DNA of 64,000 nt, taken from assembly GCF_009827515.1 (NCBI RefSeq), contig NZ_WTYO01000003.1:248001-312000 (forward strand). Direction: 5' to 3'. Positions 1 through 7,333 of the stretch are shown piece by piece (position 1 is the first letter of the stretch; the number at the start of each line of letters is the position of its first letter). Source of the DNA: Pelagerythrobacter marinus. GTDB taxonomy: Bacteria > Pseudomonadota > Alphaproteobacteria > Sphingomonadales > Sphingomonadaceae. The notes below the pieces were generated by a model. That model was given only the letters and a program-made list of their open reading frames with translations, was not told where the DNA came from and made no database searches. The translations under genes and the position numbers were made by a program.

Positions 1-708
1 CAGGTTGGACAGTTCCGGGTGGCGCGCGGCCAGTTCGACGAAGCGCTGGCGCTTCTCCTCCGGCCATTCGCGGTCCATGATCTGGTCCACCGCCTCGCTG
101 CCCGCGCGCCAGGCGCCCCACAGCAGCCAGCCGGCAATCGCCAGCCCGAACAGCGGGTCGGCGCGCGAAAGGCCCAGGTACTGGTCGAGCACCAGCGCCG
201 CGATCACCGCGAGGTTGAGCAGCAGGTCGGACTGGTAATGGACGCTGTCGGTCCTGATTGCGAGGCTGCCGGTGCGGCGGATCACGTGGCGCTGCCACGC
301 GATCAGGGCGAAAGTCGCCGCGATCGCGACCAGCGAGACGGCGATCCCTTCCCCGGCGGCGGCGGTCTGCGTCCCTTCCACCAGGTGCGCGATCGCGCGA
401 AAGGCGATGCCCGCGGCGGAGAGCGCGATCAGCATGACCTGGAAGATCGCCGCCAGCGCTTCCGCCTTGCCATGGCCGAAGCGGTGATCCTCGTCCGCCG
501 GCATGGCCGCGATCCACACCCCGGCGAGCGTCGCCAGGCTGGCCACGAGGTCGAGCGCGGTATCGACCAGGCTGCCCAGCATGGCGGTCGAGCCGGTCCG
601 CCAGGTCGCCCACCCCTTGATCGCGGCGAGGAACAGCGCGACCGCGATCGAGGCCCAGGCCGCGCTGCGGGTAAGCGCGGCCCGGCGCGCTGCCCCGTCC
701 GCGGTCAT
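1..708 (-). CDS. Cation diffusion facilitator (FieF-like metal efflux), 3' end outside window
   Basis: Inner-membrane divalent-metal/proton antiporter of the cation diffusion facilitator family. The 236 codons visible begin at an ATG (706-708) that overlaps the pdxH stop as ATGA; the C-terminal cytoplasmic domain lies beyond base 1. Several hydrophobic helices are evident. The family's metal site is recognisable: Asp49 and Asp53 in SLVDTALDL, the HRFGHGKAE loop at residues 75-83, and His157/Asp161 in SVHYQSDLL. In FieF/YiiP these residues coordinate Zn or Fe. The overlap with pdxH suggests co-transcription and translational coupling. The metal specificity cannot be read from this sequence. 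Confidence 0.93.
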   Translation of the reverse strand, partial: MTADGAARRAALTRSAAWASIAVALFLAAIKGWATWRTGSTAMLGSLVDTALDLVASLATLAGVWIAAMPADEDHRFGHGKAEALAAIFQVMLIALSAAGIAFRAIAHLVEGTQTAAAGEGIAVSLVAIAATFALIAWQRHVIRRTGSLAIRTDSVHYQSDLLLNLAVIAALVLDQYLGLSRADPLFGLAIAGWLLWGAWRAGSEAVDQIMDREWPEEKRQRFVELAARHPELSNL

Positions 709-1343
709 GGATAGAGCAGGGTGCTGTCCCACCCTTCCCCCGTGCGGGTGAACAGGCGCCGGTCGTGCAGGCGATTGGGCCGGTCGAGCCAGAACTCGAT
801 CCGCTCGGGCGCCAGGGTGAAGCCCGTCCAGTGCGGCGGGCGCGGCACCTGGCCCGCGGCGCGGCACGCCTCGCCCAGCGCCTCGACCCGGGCGACGTAG
901 TCGGCCCGGTCGGCCAGCGGGCGCGACTGGTCGCTGGCCGCCGATCCGACCTGGCTGACGAAGGCGCGCGAATGGAAGTAGGCGTCGGCCGCGGCGGGGG
1001 AGACTTCGGCAAGCGGCCCCTCGATCCGCACCTGGCGGCGCAGGCTCTTCCAGTGGAACAGCAGCGCGGCGTGGGGGTTGGCGGCGATCTCCTCCCCCTT
1101 GCGGCTGCGGGCATTGGTGAAGAAGGTGAAACCGTCCGCCCCGTGCCCTTTCAGCAGGACCATCCGCACCGAGGGGCGCCCGTCGCGCGTCGCGGTGGCC
1201 AGCGCCATCGCGTCGGGATCGTTCGGCTCGGCCTCGCGCGCCTCGGCCAGCCAGGCGTCGAACAGCGCCAGCGGGTCCGATCCGGGCAGTTCGGAACGCG
1301 CGCCCTTCACCGCCTGCCCCCCGGACATGGGCCGCCCAGACAT
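705..1343 (-). CDS. pdxH: Pyridoxamine 5'-phosphate oxidase
   Basis: FMN-dependent oxidase that turns pyridoxine/pyridoxamine 5'-phosphate into pyridoxal 5'-phosphate in the cytosol. The 212-residue length is normal for the family. The FMN-binding split-barrel signatures are present: [21 protein letters not shown] and [16 protein letters not shown] in the first half, and the C-terminal [11 protein letters not shown] and LLYP ending. The ATG at 1343 has an AGGCGG-like ribosome site; an in-frame ATG at 1328 is an alternative. The stop overlaps the start of the downstream metal transporter, so the two probably share a transcript. Confidence 0.95.
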   Translation of the reverse strand: MSGRPMSGGQAVKGARSELPGSDPLALFDAWLAEAREAEPNDPDAMALATATRDGRPSVRMVLLKGHGADGFTFFTNARSRKGEEIAANPHAALLFHWKSLRRQVRIEGPLAEVSPAAADAYFHSRAFVSQVGSAASDQSRPLADRADYVARVEALGEACRAAGQVPRPPHWTGFTLAPERIEFWLDRPNRLHDRRLFTRTGEGWDSTLLYP

Positions 1344-1421
1344 GGACCGCCTGTTACACTGTCCTGGGACAAGAAAACCGGGCCCGCGCGCCAGTCGGCG
1401 ACAGGCGCGCGGCCGAGCGCC

Positions 1422-1463
1422 GAACGGGGGGGCGCAGAACGGGGGGGCGCGGAACGGGGGGGC
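1422..1463. repeat. Triplicated 15-bp G-rich tandem repeat
   Basis: Three consecutive copies of a 15-bp unit, GAAC followed by seven G and CGC plus one purine, lie at 1422-1436, 1437-1451 and 1452-1463 (last copy shortened). They sit in the 215-bp gap between divergently transcribed pdxH and the CbpA-type gene. Each copy carries a G7 run, so the stretch could form a quadruplex-like structure or vary in copy number through slippage. No protein feature explains it. Confidence 0.9.
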
Positions 1464-1558
1464 GGGGCGATCATGCCTGCCGCCCTAACGCGCCCGCGGC
1501 ATGTAGGAAAGCCTGGCGCGCCTTGCGCCCGCAGACTGTTGCACCTAGCTAACACGCC

Positions 1559-2545
1559 ATGGCCGATCCTTACGCAACGCTGGGCATATCGCGCAACGCG
1601 ACCGAGAAGGAGATCAAGAGCGCCTATCGCAAGCTGGCGAAGGAGCTTCACCCCGATCGCAACAAGGACAACCCGAAGGCGGCCGAGCGGTTCAGCAAGG
1701 TGACGCAGGCCTACGACCTCCTGGCCGACAAGGACAAGCGCGCCCGCTTCGACCGGGGGGAGATCGATGCCGAGGGCAACCCGGCCAATCCCTTCGCCGG
1801 CATGGGCGGCGGAATGGGCGGTGCGGGCATGGGCGGCGGGCCCGGCGGCTTCGGCGGCGGCGGACAGCGCGGCTTCCGGGCGGAGGATTTCCAGGGCTTC
1901 CAGCAGGAAGGCGTGGACCTGGGCGACATTTTCGAAGGGCTCTTCGGCGGCGGGCAAGGCGGCTTCTCGCGCGGTGGCGCGCGCGGGCCGGGCGGTTTCG
2001 GCCAGCAGCGCCGGCCGCCCCCGCGCAAGGGCGCGGACATCGCCTATCGCCTGCGCGTGCCCTTCGTCGATGCGGCCACCCGCAAGGACCAGCGGATCAC
2101 CCTGGCCGATGGCAAGACGATCGACCTCAAGCTGCCTGCCGGGGTGGAAGACGGGACGCAGATGCGGCTCAAGGGCAAGGGCGAACCGGGCGCGGGCGGC
2201 CATGGCGACGGGATCGTGACGATCGCGATCGATCGCCACAAGTTCTTCCGCCGCGACGGCGACGACGTGCGGCTGGACCTGCCGATCACCTTGTCCGAGG
2301 CGGTCGGCGGGGCCAAGGTCCGCTGCCCCACGGTGGACGGGCCGGTCATGCTGACGATCAAGCCCGGGACCAGCGGCGGCACGACCATGCGCCTGAAAGG
2401 CAAGGGGTTTTCAACCAGGTCCGGCACGCGCGGCGACCAGCTGGTGACGCTGGAGATCACCCTCCCGCGCGACACGGCGGAACTCGCCCGGCGGCTGGAG
2501 GGATGGCAGGACGACAGCAACCCGCGCGCGGACATGGGGGGCTAG
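1559..2545 (+). CDS. CbpA-type DnaJ co-chaperone
   Basis: J-domain co-chaperone that stimulates the ATPase of DnaK. Residues 1-70 form a J domain with the HPD tripeptide in KELHPDRNKD. Residues about 75-150 are Gly/Phe-rich, and the rest holds the two beta-sandwich substrate-binding domains (GVEDGTQMRLKGKG and GTTMRLKGKGF repeats). The CxxCxGxG zinc fingers of true DnaJ are absent, which is why CbpA/type-II is preferred over dnaJ. Length 328 aa is typical. The brkB-like gene follows after 37 bp on the same strand and probably belongs to the same transcript. Confidence 0.92.
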   Translation: MADPYATLGISRNATEKEIKSAYRKLAKELHPDRNKDNPKAAERFSKVTQAYDLLADKDKRARFDRGEIDAEGNPANPFAGMGGGMGGAGMGGGPGGFGGGGQRGFRAEDFQGFQQEGVDLGDIFEGLFGGGQGGFSRGGARGPGGFGQQRRPPPRKGADIAYRLRVPFVDAATRKDQRITLADGKTIDLKLPAGVEDGTQMRLKGKGEPGAGGHGDGIVTIAIDRHKFFRRDGDDVRLDLPITLSEAVGGAKVRCPTVDGPVMLTIKPGTSGGTTMRLKGKGFSTRSGTRGDQLVTLEITLPRDTAELARRLEGWQDDSNPRADMGG

Positions 2546-2582
2546 CGGGCCGGGGCCGAACCCGCGCGCGCGAGGAACGCCG

Positions 2583-3629
2583 ATGAGCGAAACCGACCTT
2601 CCCGATCCAGAGGAACGCCGCATCCACACCCTCTCGCCCGAAGAGCGGCGGCGCGAGGCGATCGAGCAGAAGATGGGCCTGCGCGGGCAGGTGGCGCGCC
2701 GCGTCGGCCCCGGCACCCGCGCATTCGAGGTGGGCAAGCGGGTCTTCATCGGCACCTACAACGACGGGTTCATCCACGCCGGCAACCTCGCCTACATGTC
2801 GATGCTGGCGATCTTCCCGTTCTTCATCCTGGGCGCGGCGATCTTCTCCCTCGTGGGGGAGGAGAGCGAGCGCGCCGCGACGATCGAGGCCGTGCTCTAT
2901 GCCCTGCCGCCGATGGTGGGCAACGTGATCGAGCCGGTGGCGCGCAACGTGATCCAGTCGCGCACCGGCTGGCTGCTCTGGGCCGGCGGCCTCGTCGCGC
3001 TGTGGACCGTGTCGAGCCTGATCGAGACGATCCGCGACATCCTGCGCCGCGCCTACGGCACCGCCGCGACCGAGGCGTTCTGGAAATACCGGCTGCTGTC
3101 GGCCGGGGTGATCGTGGCCGCGGTGATCCTGCTGATGCTGTCGCTGATCGCGCAAGTCGTGATCGGCGCCGCGCAAGAATTGATCGACGCCTACCTGCCG
3201 TGGCTCTCGCACGTGATCGCCGAGCTGCAGATCTCGCGCCTGATCCCGGCCTTCGGCCTGTTCGGCTCGCTCTACCTGCTGTTCTTCACCCTGGCGCCCA
3301 AGGCCTATCGCCAGCGGCGCTATCCCAAGTGGCCGGGCGCGCTCGTCACCACCGCCTGGTGGGTGGCGGTCACCATCGCGCTGCCCCCGGCGATCCGCCA
3401 GTTCTTCAGCTACGACATGACCTACGGCAGCCTGGCCGGCATCATGATCGCGCTTTTCTTTTTCTATCTCGTCGGCCTAGGGGTCGTTATAGGCGCCGAG
3501 CTCAACGCCGCGCTGGCCGAAACTCCCGAGGAAGAGGAGAACCGCATCGGCCAGGCCGACGATCGGCGCCGCGCCGCGGCCCGGCAGGCGGCGGAGCAGG
3601 AACGCGAAACGAAAGAGGACACGGCATGA
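2583..3629 (+). CDS. YihY/BrkB family inner-membrane protein
   Basis: Polytopic membrane protein of the YihY/UPF0761 (BrkB) family, whose biochemical role is not settled. The 348-aa protein has a charged cytoplasmic N-terminus of about 60 residues, then FIHAGNLAYMSMLAIFPFFILG, typical of the family's first membrane helix, about five further hydrophobic segments, and a charged tail. The ATG has a good GAGGAA ribosome site. The stop overlaps the fabI start (ATGA at 3626-3629), so translational coupling with fatty-acid synthesis is likely. Despite the BrkB name there is no sign of a virulence role here. Confidence 0.9.
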   Translation: MSETDLPDPEERRIHTLSPEERRREAIEQKMGLRGQVARRVGPGTRAFEVGKRVFIGTYNDGFIHAGNLAYMSMLAIFPFFILGAAIFSLVGEESERAATIEAVLYALPPMVGNVIEPVARNVIQSRTGWLLWAGGLVALWTVSSLIETIRDILRRAYGTAATEAFWKYRLLSAGVIVAAVILLMLSLIAQVVIGAAQELIDAYLPWLSHVIAELQISRLIPAFGLFGSLYLLFFTLAPKAYRQRRYPKWPGALVTTAWWVAVTIALPPAIRQFFSYDMTYGSLAGIMIALFFFYLVGLGVVIGAELNAALAETPEEEENRIGQADDRRRAAARQAAEQERETKEDTA

Positions 3630-4432
3630 GCGGTTTGATGGCTGGGAAACGCGGGCTGATCATGGGCCTCGCGAACGACAAGTCGCTGGCCTGGGGCATT
3701 GCCCGGCAGCTGCGCGAACAGGGCGCGGAACTGGCCTTTTCCTACCAGGGCGAGGCGCTGGCCAAGCGCGTGCGGCCGCTGGCCGAACAGCTCGGCAGCG
3801 ATTTCGTGTTCGAATGCGACGTGTCGGACATGGACGCGCTCGACGAGGCGTTCGGCCGCCTGCGCGAACGGTGGGAGACGATCGATTTCGTCGTCCACGC
3901 GATCGGCTTTTCCGACAAGAGCGAACTGCGCGGGAAGTACCTCGACACCAGCCTCGAGAACTTCCTGATGACGATGAACATCTCCGCCTACAGCCTGGTC
4001 GCCGTGGCCCGGCGGGCGGCGGCGATGATGCCCGATGGCGGCAGCATCCTGACGCTGACCTATTACGGCGCGGAAAAGGTCATCCCGCATTACAACGTCA
4101 TGGGCGTGGCCAAGGCGGCACTGGAAACCAGCGTGCAGTATCTCGCCAACGACCTCGGCCCCGACAACATCCGCGTCAACGCGCTCAGCGCCGGGCCGAT
4201 CAAGACCCTGGCGGCCAGCGGGATCGGCGATTTCCGCTATATCCTCAAGTGGAACGAGCTGAATTCGCCCCTGCGCCGCAACGTCACGATCGACGACGTC
4301 GGCGGGTCGGGCCTCTACCTGCTCTCCGACCTCGCCTCGGGCGTCACGGGCGAGGTGCACCACGTCGACGCCGGATACCACGTCGTCGGCATGAAACAGG
4401 AAGACGCGCCGGACATCGCGCTCGACAAGTAA
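3626..4432 (+). CDS. fabI: Enoyl-[acyl-carrier-protein] reductase (NADH)
   Basis: Catalyses the last reductive step of each fatty-acid elongation cycle, reducing trans-2-enoyl-ACP with NADH. The 268-aa protein is a short-chain dehydrogenase with the FabI version of the nucleotide motif (GLANDKSLAWGIA near residue 14) and the Tyr-X6-Lys catalytic pair in HYNVMGVAK. LSAGPIKTLAASGI is the typical substrate-loop region. The start is the ATG overlapping the upstream stop as ATGA; the reading frame is open far upstream but only as a shadow of the brkB-like gene. It is the likely target of triclosan-type inhibitors. Confidence 0.97.
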   Translation: MSGLMAGKRGLIMGLANDKSLAWGIARQLREQGAELAFSYQGEALAKRVRPLAEQLGSDFVFECDVSDMDALDEAFGRLRERWETIDFVVHAIGFSDKSELRGKYLDTSLENFLMTMNISAYSLVAVARRAAAMMPDGGSILTLTYYGAEKVIPHYNVMGVAKAALETSVQYLANDLGPDNIRVNALSAGPIKTLAASGIGDFRYILKWNELNSPLRRNVTIDDVGGSGLYLLSDLASGVTGEVHHVDAGYHVVGMKQEDAPDIALDK

Positions 4433-4435
4433 GGC

Positions 4436-4849
4436 TCAGGCCCCGGCAACCGGCGGCGCCGCAACGCCGCCGTTGAGGCGGGGGAAGCAGCGCGCCAGGG
4501 CGAGCAGGACGGTCGGCAGGGCCATGGTGAAGACAATGTCCCACGCGGTCTCCACCGCCAGCGCCCTGCCGGCCGAGCCGTAGGCCAGCGCCCGCGACCA
4601 GTCGAGCAGTTCGTTGCAGCACTCGAGCGCGAGAACGAGCAGCCAGGGCCACCAGCTCGCAAGCCCGCGACGGGCGAACGCGGCAAACAGGATCTGCGCC
4701 AGAACCCCGAGATAGGCGTGAAGTACCGGATGGCTCACCGCCGTCCAGTCCGAAAGCCACAGCTTCCACCCGATCCACACCTCTGCGAAGCGAACGAGCC
4801 AGGGCTCCACCTGCGCCACGAGCGCCACCGCCGAAAGGTCTGTCTCCAT
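4436..4849 (-). CDS. Small integral membrane protein, function unknown
   Basis: A 137-aa protein with three or four hydrophobic segments (around EVWIGWKLWLSDW, AYLGVLAQILFAAFA, WWPWLLVLALECC and AWDIVFTMALPTVLLALA). Acidic residues and a Cys pair lie at the third segment's end (ECCNELLDW). I do not recognise the family with confidence; the general layout resembles small VanZ-like or polysaccharide-associated membrane proteins, but no diagnostic motif is visible. It is convergent with fabI (stops 3 bp apart) and divergent from the O-antigen-ligase gene, so it borders the exopolysaccharide locus. The ATG at 4849 is chosen because hydrophobic sequence follows directly; the frame is open further upstream. 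Confidence 0.7.
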   Translation of the reverse strand: METDLSAVALVAQVEPWLVRFAEVWIGWKLWLSDWTAVSHPVLHAYLGVLAQILFAAFARRGLASWWPWLLVLALECCNELLDWSRALAYGSAGRALAVETAWDIVFTMALPTVLLALARCFPRLNGGVAAPPVAGA

Positions 4850-4989
4850 CGGTCGCCAGATAGGGGCGAGGGGGTGCCCGGCCAAGAGGAAATCCCGTGC
4901 GTTTTGCCCGTGTTGCTTGACAGGTCCACTCTGAGAGGAGACGGCGGCGACCTGACGTATAACGCTGGAACAAGAGTGAGACGCGATCT

Positions 4990-6513
4990 GTGTCGAGGCA
5001 GAGCTCATTAGGCCGAGGTCGTTTGTCGCGATCGACATCTCGCGGTCGCCCCGGAGAGGAGGCCGGCCGGCTCCCCTCGCGCGTGCACGGCATCCGCGGC
5101 CGAGTTTTCTCGCCTGCAAGCAGACTGGTCGTGCTGTGCGGCTTTCTCCTCGTGGTGTTTCTCACTGGGGGCAGCTCGCGAGAGGACATGACCGGGTTGC
5201 TGGTTTTGCGGCCGGTTTCCATTCTCGTCCTCGGCTATGGCCTGCTGACGCTGTCCGGAGAGCACGTGCGTCGCTACTGGCCGCTCGTTCTCATAGCCGG
5301 TGCCGCCGTGATCCTCGCCGTGGCTCATCTCCTGCCCTTGCCGCCGGCGCTATGGCAGGCCCTGCCCGGGCGGGAGACCGTGGTGGCGATCGACCACGCA
5401 CTGGGCTGGTCGGAGCTATGGCGACCGCTGACGCTCGATCCCCAGGCCTCGCGCAACGCCCTCATGGCCCTGGTTACGCCCTGCGCGGTCATGGTCCTGG
5501 CCATCCAGCTCGACGAGCGGCAGCGAGAACTGCTTTTGACTTTTCTGCTGGCCCTGGGCGCGCTCACCGCCCTTTGGGGCATCCTGCAACTGATGGGCAA
5601 CCCGCGCGGGCCGCTCTATCTCTACAGCAAGACGAGCTACAGCTTTCCGGTCGGTCTGTTCGCCAACCGCAACCACCAAGCGGTTTTCCTCGTCAGCCTA
5701 ATTCCGCTGCTCTACGCCTGGGTCAGGCTTGGGCACGGCTCCTGGACCGATATCCGTTCGTCCAGAGGACGGCGCGGAAGTGTCGCAATCGGGGGCATGC
5801 TGGTTCTCATACCCCTGGTGCTGATCGCGGGTTCGCGGGCAGGGCTTCTGACCCTGGTTCTCGCTTTGTGCGGTACGGCCGCCCTGCTCGTTCTGGCTCC
5901 CGCCGGCCGTGCCCGGACTTCCCGAACACGGCGCCTCGCCCGGTGGGGGCCGGCAATGGTCGGCGCGGCCGCCATCGCCGGACTGGTTCTGGTTACGATC
6001 GGCGTGGGTCGCGACCGGGCGTTCGAGCGGCTGCTCGGCGCGGACTCGCTCGGCGGACTGAGGGCAGATCTCCTCCCGGCCACCTGGGACATCGCGCTGA
6101 GGCATCTTCCATGGGGTTCCGGCATCGGTTCGTTCGACGACGTCTACCGCATGTACGAACCGGATGGCCTCCTCATGCCGTCTTACGTGAATCACGCGCA
6201 TAATGACGTGATCGAACTGTTCATGACGGGAGGAGTGCCCGCCCTCCTCATCCTGGCTTTTGCGATGGCCCTCTATGTCCACCGGTTCTGGACACTTGTG
6301 CGCAAACGGGCCGCGGGGCTTCGCGCTGCGCCGCTTTCCGGGGCGGCGCTGCTGGCGCTGGCCATCCTGTTCGTCGCGTCGCTGATAGATTATCCCCTGC
6401 GGGCACCCGCCATGGCCAGCTTCGCGGTTCTTCTGTCTATCTGGGCGAGCAAAAGCACGGTAGAGGATGCCGGAACGGATGCCCGCCGGTCGATCGATTC
6501 TTCGGGACCATGA
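4990..6513 (+). CDS. O-antigen ligase/polymerase family protein (Wzy/WaaL type)
   Basis: Polytopic inner-membrane protein of the O-antigen ligase superfamily, expected to polymerise or ligate exopolysaccharide repeat units at the periplasmic face. The 507-aa sequence has about ten to twelve hydrophobic segments. The family's periplasmic loop motifs are visible: FANRNHQAVF near residue 225, AGSRAGLLTL near 280, and VNHAHNDVIELFMTGG near 400, where the conserved His residues lie. The first 30 residues from the GTG at 4990 are basic; a second in-frame GTG at 5083 is an alternative start. It heads the export cluster, and next to Wza- and Wzc-like genes a polymerase role fits better than lipid-A-core ligation. 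Confidence 0.85.
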   Translation: MSRQSSLGRGRLSRSTSRGRPGEEAGRLPSRVHGIRGRVFSPASRLVVLCGFLLVVFLTGGSSREDMTGLLVLRPVSILVLGYGLLTLSGEHVRRYWPLVLIAGAAVILAVAHLLPLPPALWQALPGRETVVAIDHALGWSELWRPLTLDPQASRNALMALVTPCAVMVLAIQLDERQRELLLTFLLALGALTALWGILQLMGNPRGPLYLYSKTSYSFPVGLFANRNHQAVFLVSLIPLLYAWVRLGHGSWTDIRSSRGRRGSVAIGGMLVLIPLVLIAGSRAGLLTLVLALCGTAALLVLAPAGRARTSRTRRLARWGPAMVGAAAIAGLVLVTIGVGRDRAFERLLGADSLGGLRADLLPATWDIALRHLPWGSGIGSFDDVYRMYEPDGLLMPSYVNHAHNDVIELFMTGGVPALLILAFAMALYVHRFWTLVRKRAAGLRAAPLSGAALLALAILFVASLIDYPLRAPAMASFAVLLSIWASKSTVEDAGTDARRSIDSSGP

Positions 6514-6565
6514 AGAGAAACCAGGCCGGCATCGACTAAGCTTGCTTATCAGAAATGCTCGGCTA

Positions 6566-6580
6566 GTGCTGCCGCAGCAC
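6566..6580. other. Perfect 6-bp hairpin upstream of the export lipoprotein gene
   Basis: GTGCTG and CAGCAC flank a three-base loop in the 91-bp gap between the O-antigen-ligase gene and the Wza-like gene. No T-run follows, so it is not a classical terminator. It may be a leader structure or a regulator site. Confidence 0.4.
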
Positions 6581-6604
6581 GATAGATTGGACGAATAGAA
6601 ACGC

Positions 6605-7315
6605 ATGTCGATATTCAGGTATTTCCTCGGTTGTTTTCTGGCGGCCGGTCTGCTGGCCGGCTGTGCCGGTGGGAACCGGCCCGTCGGCCTGTCCCCGGGG
6701 ATCGAACTGACCGAACTGGACAGCCTTCCCGTGCCCGAAAGCGGCTACGTTACCCGGGTTCAGCCAGGCGACCTGCTCGAGATCACCGTTCTGAATTCGG
6801 AAGAACTGAGCGGGACATATGTCGTCGACGACGACGGCACGCTGGATTTCCCCCTCATCGGTCGCGTGCCGGTTGCCGGCGATTCGGCGACGACCGTCGG
6901 AAAGAAGGTCGCTTCGCAGCTGGAAGGCCGCTTTCTTCTCAACCCGAATATCAGCGTCATCCCGTCCGAGCTTTCGCAACCCACGGTGTCGGTGGGCGGC
7001 GAAGTGGAAAAGCCCGGCTCCTATCCGGCACGCCTTTCACGAACCCTCCTTCGGGCGGTGAACACCGCCGGCGGACTGTCCGAATTCGCGAAGTCGGACG
7101 ATGTACTCGTGCTGCGCTCGGTCGGAGATGTCACGTATATCGGGGTGTACAACATCGAGGCGATCCAGCGCGGGAACTACCCCGATCCGCAGATCTATGC
7201 CGACGACATCATAACCGTGGGCGATTCACCCGGGCGTCGTCGCCTCCAGACCATCCTTCAACTCGTCCCCCTGCTGTCGACATCGGCGATCCTGGTCGAT
7301 CGCATCGGCAACTAA
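6605..7315 (+). CDS. Polysaccharide export outer-membrane lipoprotein (Wza/GumB family)
   Basis: Outer-membrane export channel lipoprotein. A lipoprotein signal peptide ends in LLAGCAGG, with the lipidated Cys at residue 20. The polysaccharide-export domain follows (VQPGDLLEITVLNSEELSG then the DFPLIGRVPVAG segment), and then an SLBB-type domain (VSVGGEVEKPGSYP). At 236 aa it is shorter than E. coli Wza and closer to GumB-type proteins. It precedes the tyrosine autokinase by 18 bp; together they form the secretion pair of a Wzy-dependent system. Confidence 0.93.
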   Translation: MSIFRYFLGCFLAAGLLAGCAGGNRPVGLSPGIELTELDSLPVPESGYVTRVQPGDLLEITVLNSEELSGTYVVDDDGTLDFPLIGRVPVAGDSATTVGKKVASQLEGRFLLNPNISVIPSELSQPTVSVGGEVEKPGSYPARLSRTLLRAVNTAGGLSEFAKSDDVLVLRSVGDVTYIGVYNIEAIQRGNYPDPQIYADDIITVGDSPGRRRLQTILQLVPLLSTSAILVDRIGN

Positions 7316-7333
7316 CGATCCGAGAAAAGCATA

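Noticed and set aside
4917-4963. TTGACA at 4917 and TATAAC at 4958 as a promoter for the O-antigen-ligase gene
   Set aside because: The spacing is 35 bp, so the two cannot be one sigma-70 promoter; neither alone has a convincing partner.
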